Assembly (NCBI RefSeq): GCF_003480915.1
Contig: NZ_QUKD01000003.1
Location: 365,424-429,423 of the forward strand
Length of the DNA stretch: 64,000 nucleotides
Source of the DNA: Parabacteroides sp. TM07-1AC
GTDB lineage: Bacteria > Bacteroidota > Bacteroidia > Bacteroidales > Tannerellaceae
Direction of reading: 5' to 3'
Made by a program: the position numbers and the translations under genes. Of this stretch, positions 63,801-64,000 are shown piece after piece. The notes beneath the pieces are model-generated. The model searched no databases. It was not told the DNA's origin and saw only the letters and a list, made by a program, of their open reading frames with translations. Numbering within the stretch: position 1 is the first letter of the stretch; every line of letters starts with the position of its first letter.

Positions 63801-64000
63801 CTGACTGTACCGGTCACCTTCCTAGTCTGCAGTGTTAAAGCAGTGATAGGCAATGACTTTTCGTTAGTCAGGACAATGTGACGGTCTTTAATAGTGTATC
63901 TCAAACCGGTCTTATCTGCGATAGTGTCCAGTATATCCTGGATATTGGCATCCTTTTTCGTAATAGAGATTTTTTCATTTTTGTTAATCTCTTCCAGATT
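60833..64000 (-). CDS. SusC/RagA TonB-linked transporter with STN domain (PUL D; N-terminus beyond window)
   Basis: The reading frame is open to base 64000, so the signal peptide and first part of the STN domain are missing from the window. Visible are the end of STN (NLEEINKNEKISITKKDAN...LRYTIKDRHIVLTN), a carboxypeptidase-regulatory-like domain (VTGTVSDAFGPITGANIIEKG), a plug (LEEVVVVGYGVQKKRDLTGAI, FRIRGAASTGAGNDPLIIIDGFP) and the complete barrel ending SFGVDVTF. It is a paralogue of the SusC at 44762-48277. An internal TTG at 63904 is not a start. The STN domain predicts a FecR partner upstream, outside the window. Confidence 0.94.
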   Translation of the reverse strand, partial: NLEEINKNEKISITKKDANIQDILDTIADKTGLRYTIKDRHIVLTNEKSLPITALTLQTRKVTGTVSDAFGPITGANIIEKGTTNGTTTDMDGNYSIEVSDGATLQVSFIGYIQQEIVVKGKNVINVLLKEDTQTLEEVVVVGYGVQKKRDLTGAISSVSMDDTPINTYSTVSHALAGKASGLQVTQNSAQVGGGSTFRIRGAASTGAGNDPLIIIDGFPVSSGSSLGSGTRYDAGSTDNVLASLNPNDIESIEILKDASSTAIYGSRAGHGVIIVTTKRGKAQKAQVRYSGNVSIQNMKNGYKSLSGAEYMQQYNRYTYEDYLKSNGLDVYKGYVSVADGHIAPEYVPTYSEADIANAGNTDWFDAVTRTGMMHSHNVSVNGGTESTQYMASLSYMNQAGIVKNNDLERFTGKINLDQQISKYVKAGISLNINRNTLDNVPLGKGEFENAGILSAAAMFNPNLPIYDEEGNYSVNPYFTQTPNPVSLLEITDKSVKDRLLASGYVQVEPIKGLLLRANLGIDRQYEKRKVYLPKTTMYGLQANGQANINQSDRNDYLMDLTATYSKDFGNHSLTALLGYSYQQFNYESVSAGNQDFLIDSFLYNNLGAGNYAKPSVGSSAEKSALGSYFGRINYSYLGRYLLTATLRADGASNFDPDHRWGYFPSVSAGWRFSDEAFMQSMNTVLSNGKLRVSYGQTGNSNVGNRTMDLFYTGFNNVFGNASYTGVYASQLGNPLLTWETTKEFNVGLDLGFFDNRLSTTVEYFNRTISDLLVKEKSLPSYNEVTTIASNIGETKSQGFEFTLNSVNISTRDWSWATDVTLSFYRDRWKERDPNWKPAAYESVDDWIRPIFAYESNGLLQPGEKAPAHQAALLPGQVKLIDRNNDGILNDEDKILLGSEDPALIFGFNNTLRYKNFDFNIYFYGEANRIKGSSYYESWATMGYGLTQGRNASKGYMDTWTHDNQRAIYPNILSAGDNGTGDYFYKKISYIRCRNITLGYTIPVSKNILNSIRVYADVNNPFVITNWNGLDPETEGNQYSYPNVTSFSFGVDVTF

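Overview
The window is from a gut-type Bacteroidota chromosome, most likely Parabacteroides or a close Bacteroides relative. The evidence is four SusC/SusD pairs, many SPII lipoproteins, FecI/FecR-type regulation, a PorW/SprE homologue, and -7 elements of the Bacteroidota type (TAnnTTTG) upstream of many genes. The genus is an inference. No rRNA, tRNA, IS transposase or CRISPR array was seen.

Layout. (1) Positions 1-10.8 kb, minus strand: a polysaccharide utilisation locus (PUL A) of SusC, SusD, a DUF6057-like membrane protein, a PD40/CxxCH lipoprotein and a GH29 fucosidase cut by the window edge. Its promoter lies between two perfect 22-bp inverted repeats, which is the layout of a phase-variable invertible promoter. 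(2) 10.9-27.3 kb, core metabolism: FMN riboswitch-ribB, aspA, an SMR pump, a nitrilase-fold amidohydrolase, a DUF418 protein, kdgK-eda-uxaC (hexuronate catabolism), the PorW/SprE-like TPR lipoprotein, an ABC-3 metal permease, a small membrane protein, aroA, a ParE-type toxin/antitoxin pair and an HU-like protein. (3) 27.5-36.8 kb, minus strand, visibly AT-rich: PUL B, with ECF sigma, FecR anti-sigma, STN-SusC, SusD and two surface lipoproteins (DUF4959/5126/5000-like and DUF4998-like), but no hydrolase. (4) 36.9-43.5 kb, minus strand: an unusual operon joining a GH29 fucosidase and sugar handling genes (RhaT-family symporter, RhaM-family mutarotase) to a complete-looking corrinoid methyl-transfer set (two URO-D/MtaA-fold proteins, a B12-binding protein and a MetH-activation-like protein). 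(5) 43.6-56.1 kb, plus strand: PUL C, with an orphan FecR, STN-SusC, SusD, an unidentified 799-aa secreted protein, a GH89 alpha-N-acetylglucosaminidase and a GH31 enzyme. (6) 56.2-64 kb, minus strand: PUL D, with STN-SusC (cut by the window edge), SusD and two DUF4874/DUF4832-type lipoproteins.

How it fits together. Fucosidases, alpha-GlcNAc-ase and GH31 suggest foraging on fucosylated, alpha-capped glycans such as mucins. Three SusC proteins carry an STN signalling domain and two FecR proteins are present, so those PULs are probably sensed through the transporter. PUL A lacks STN/FecR and seems instead to be switched by DNA inversion. In three of four loci a hairpin follows susD, which would let susCD be expressed above the downstream genes.

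Most interesting: the fucosidase-linked corrinoid operon (a candidate system for demethylating O-methylated sugars), the invertible promoter, and three intergenic arrays in which a different short word recurs every 21-22 bp.
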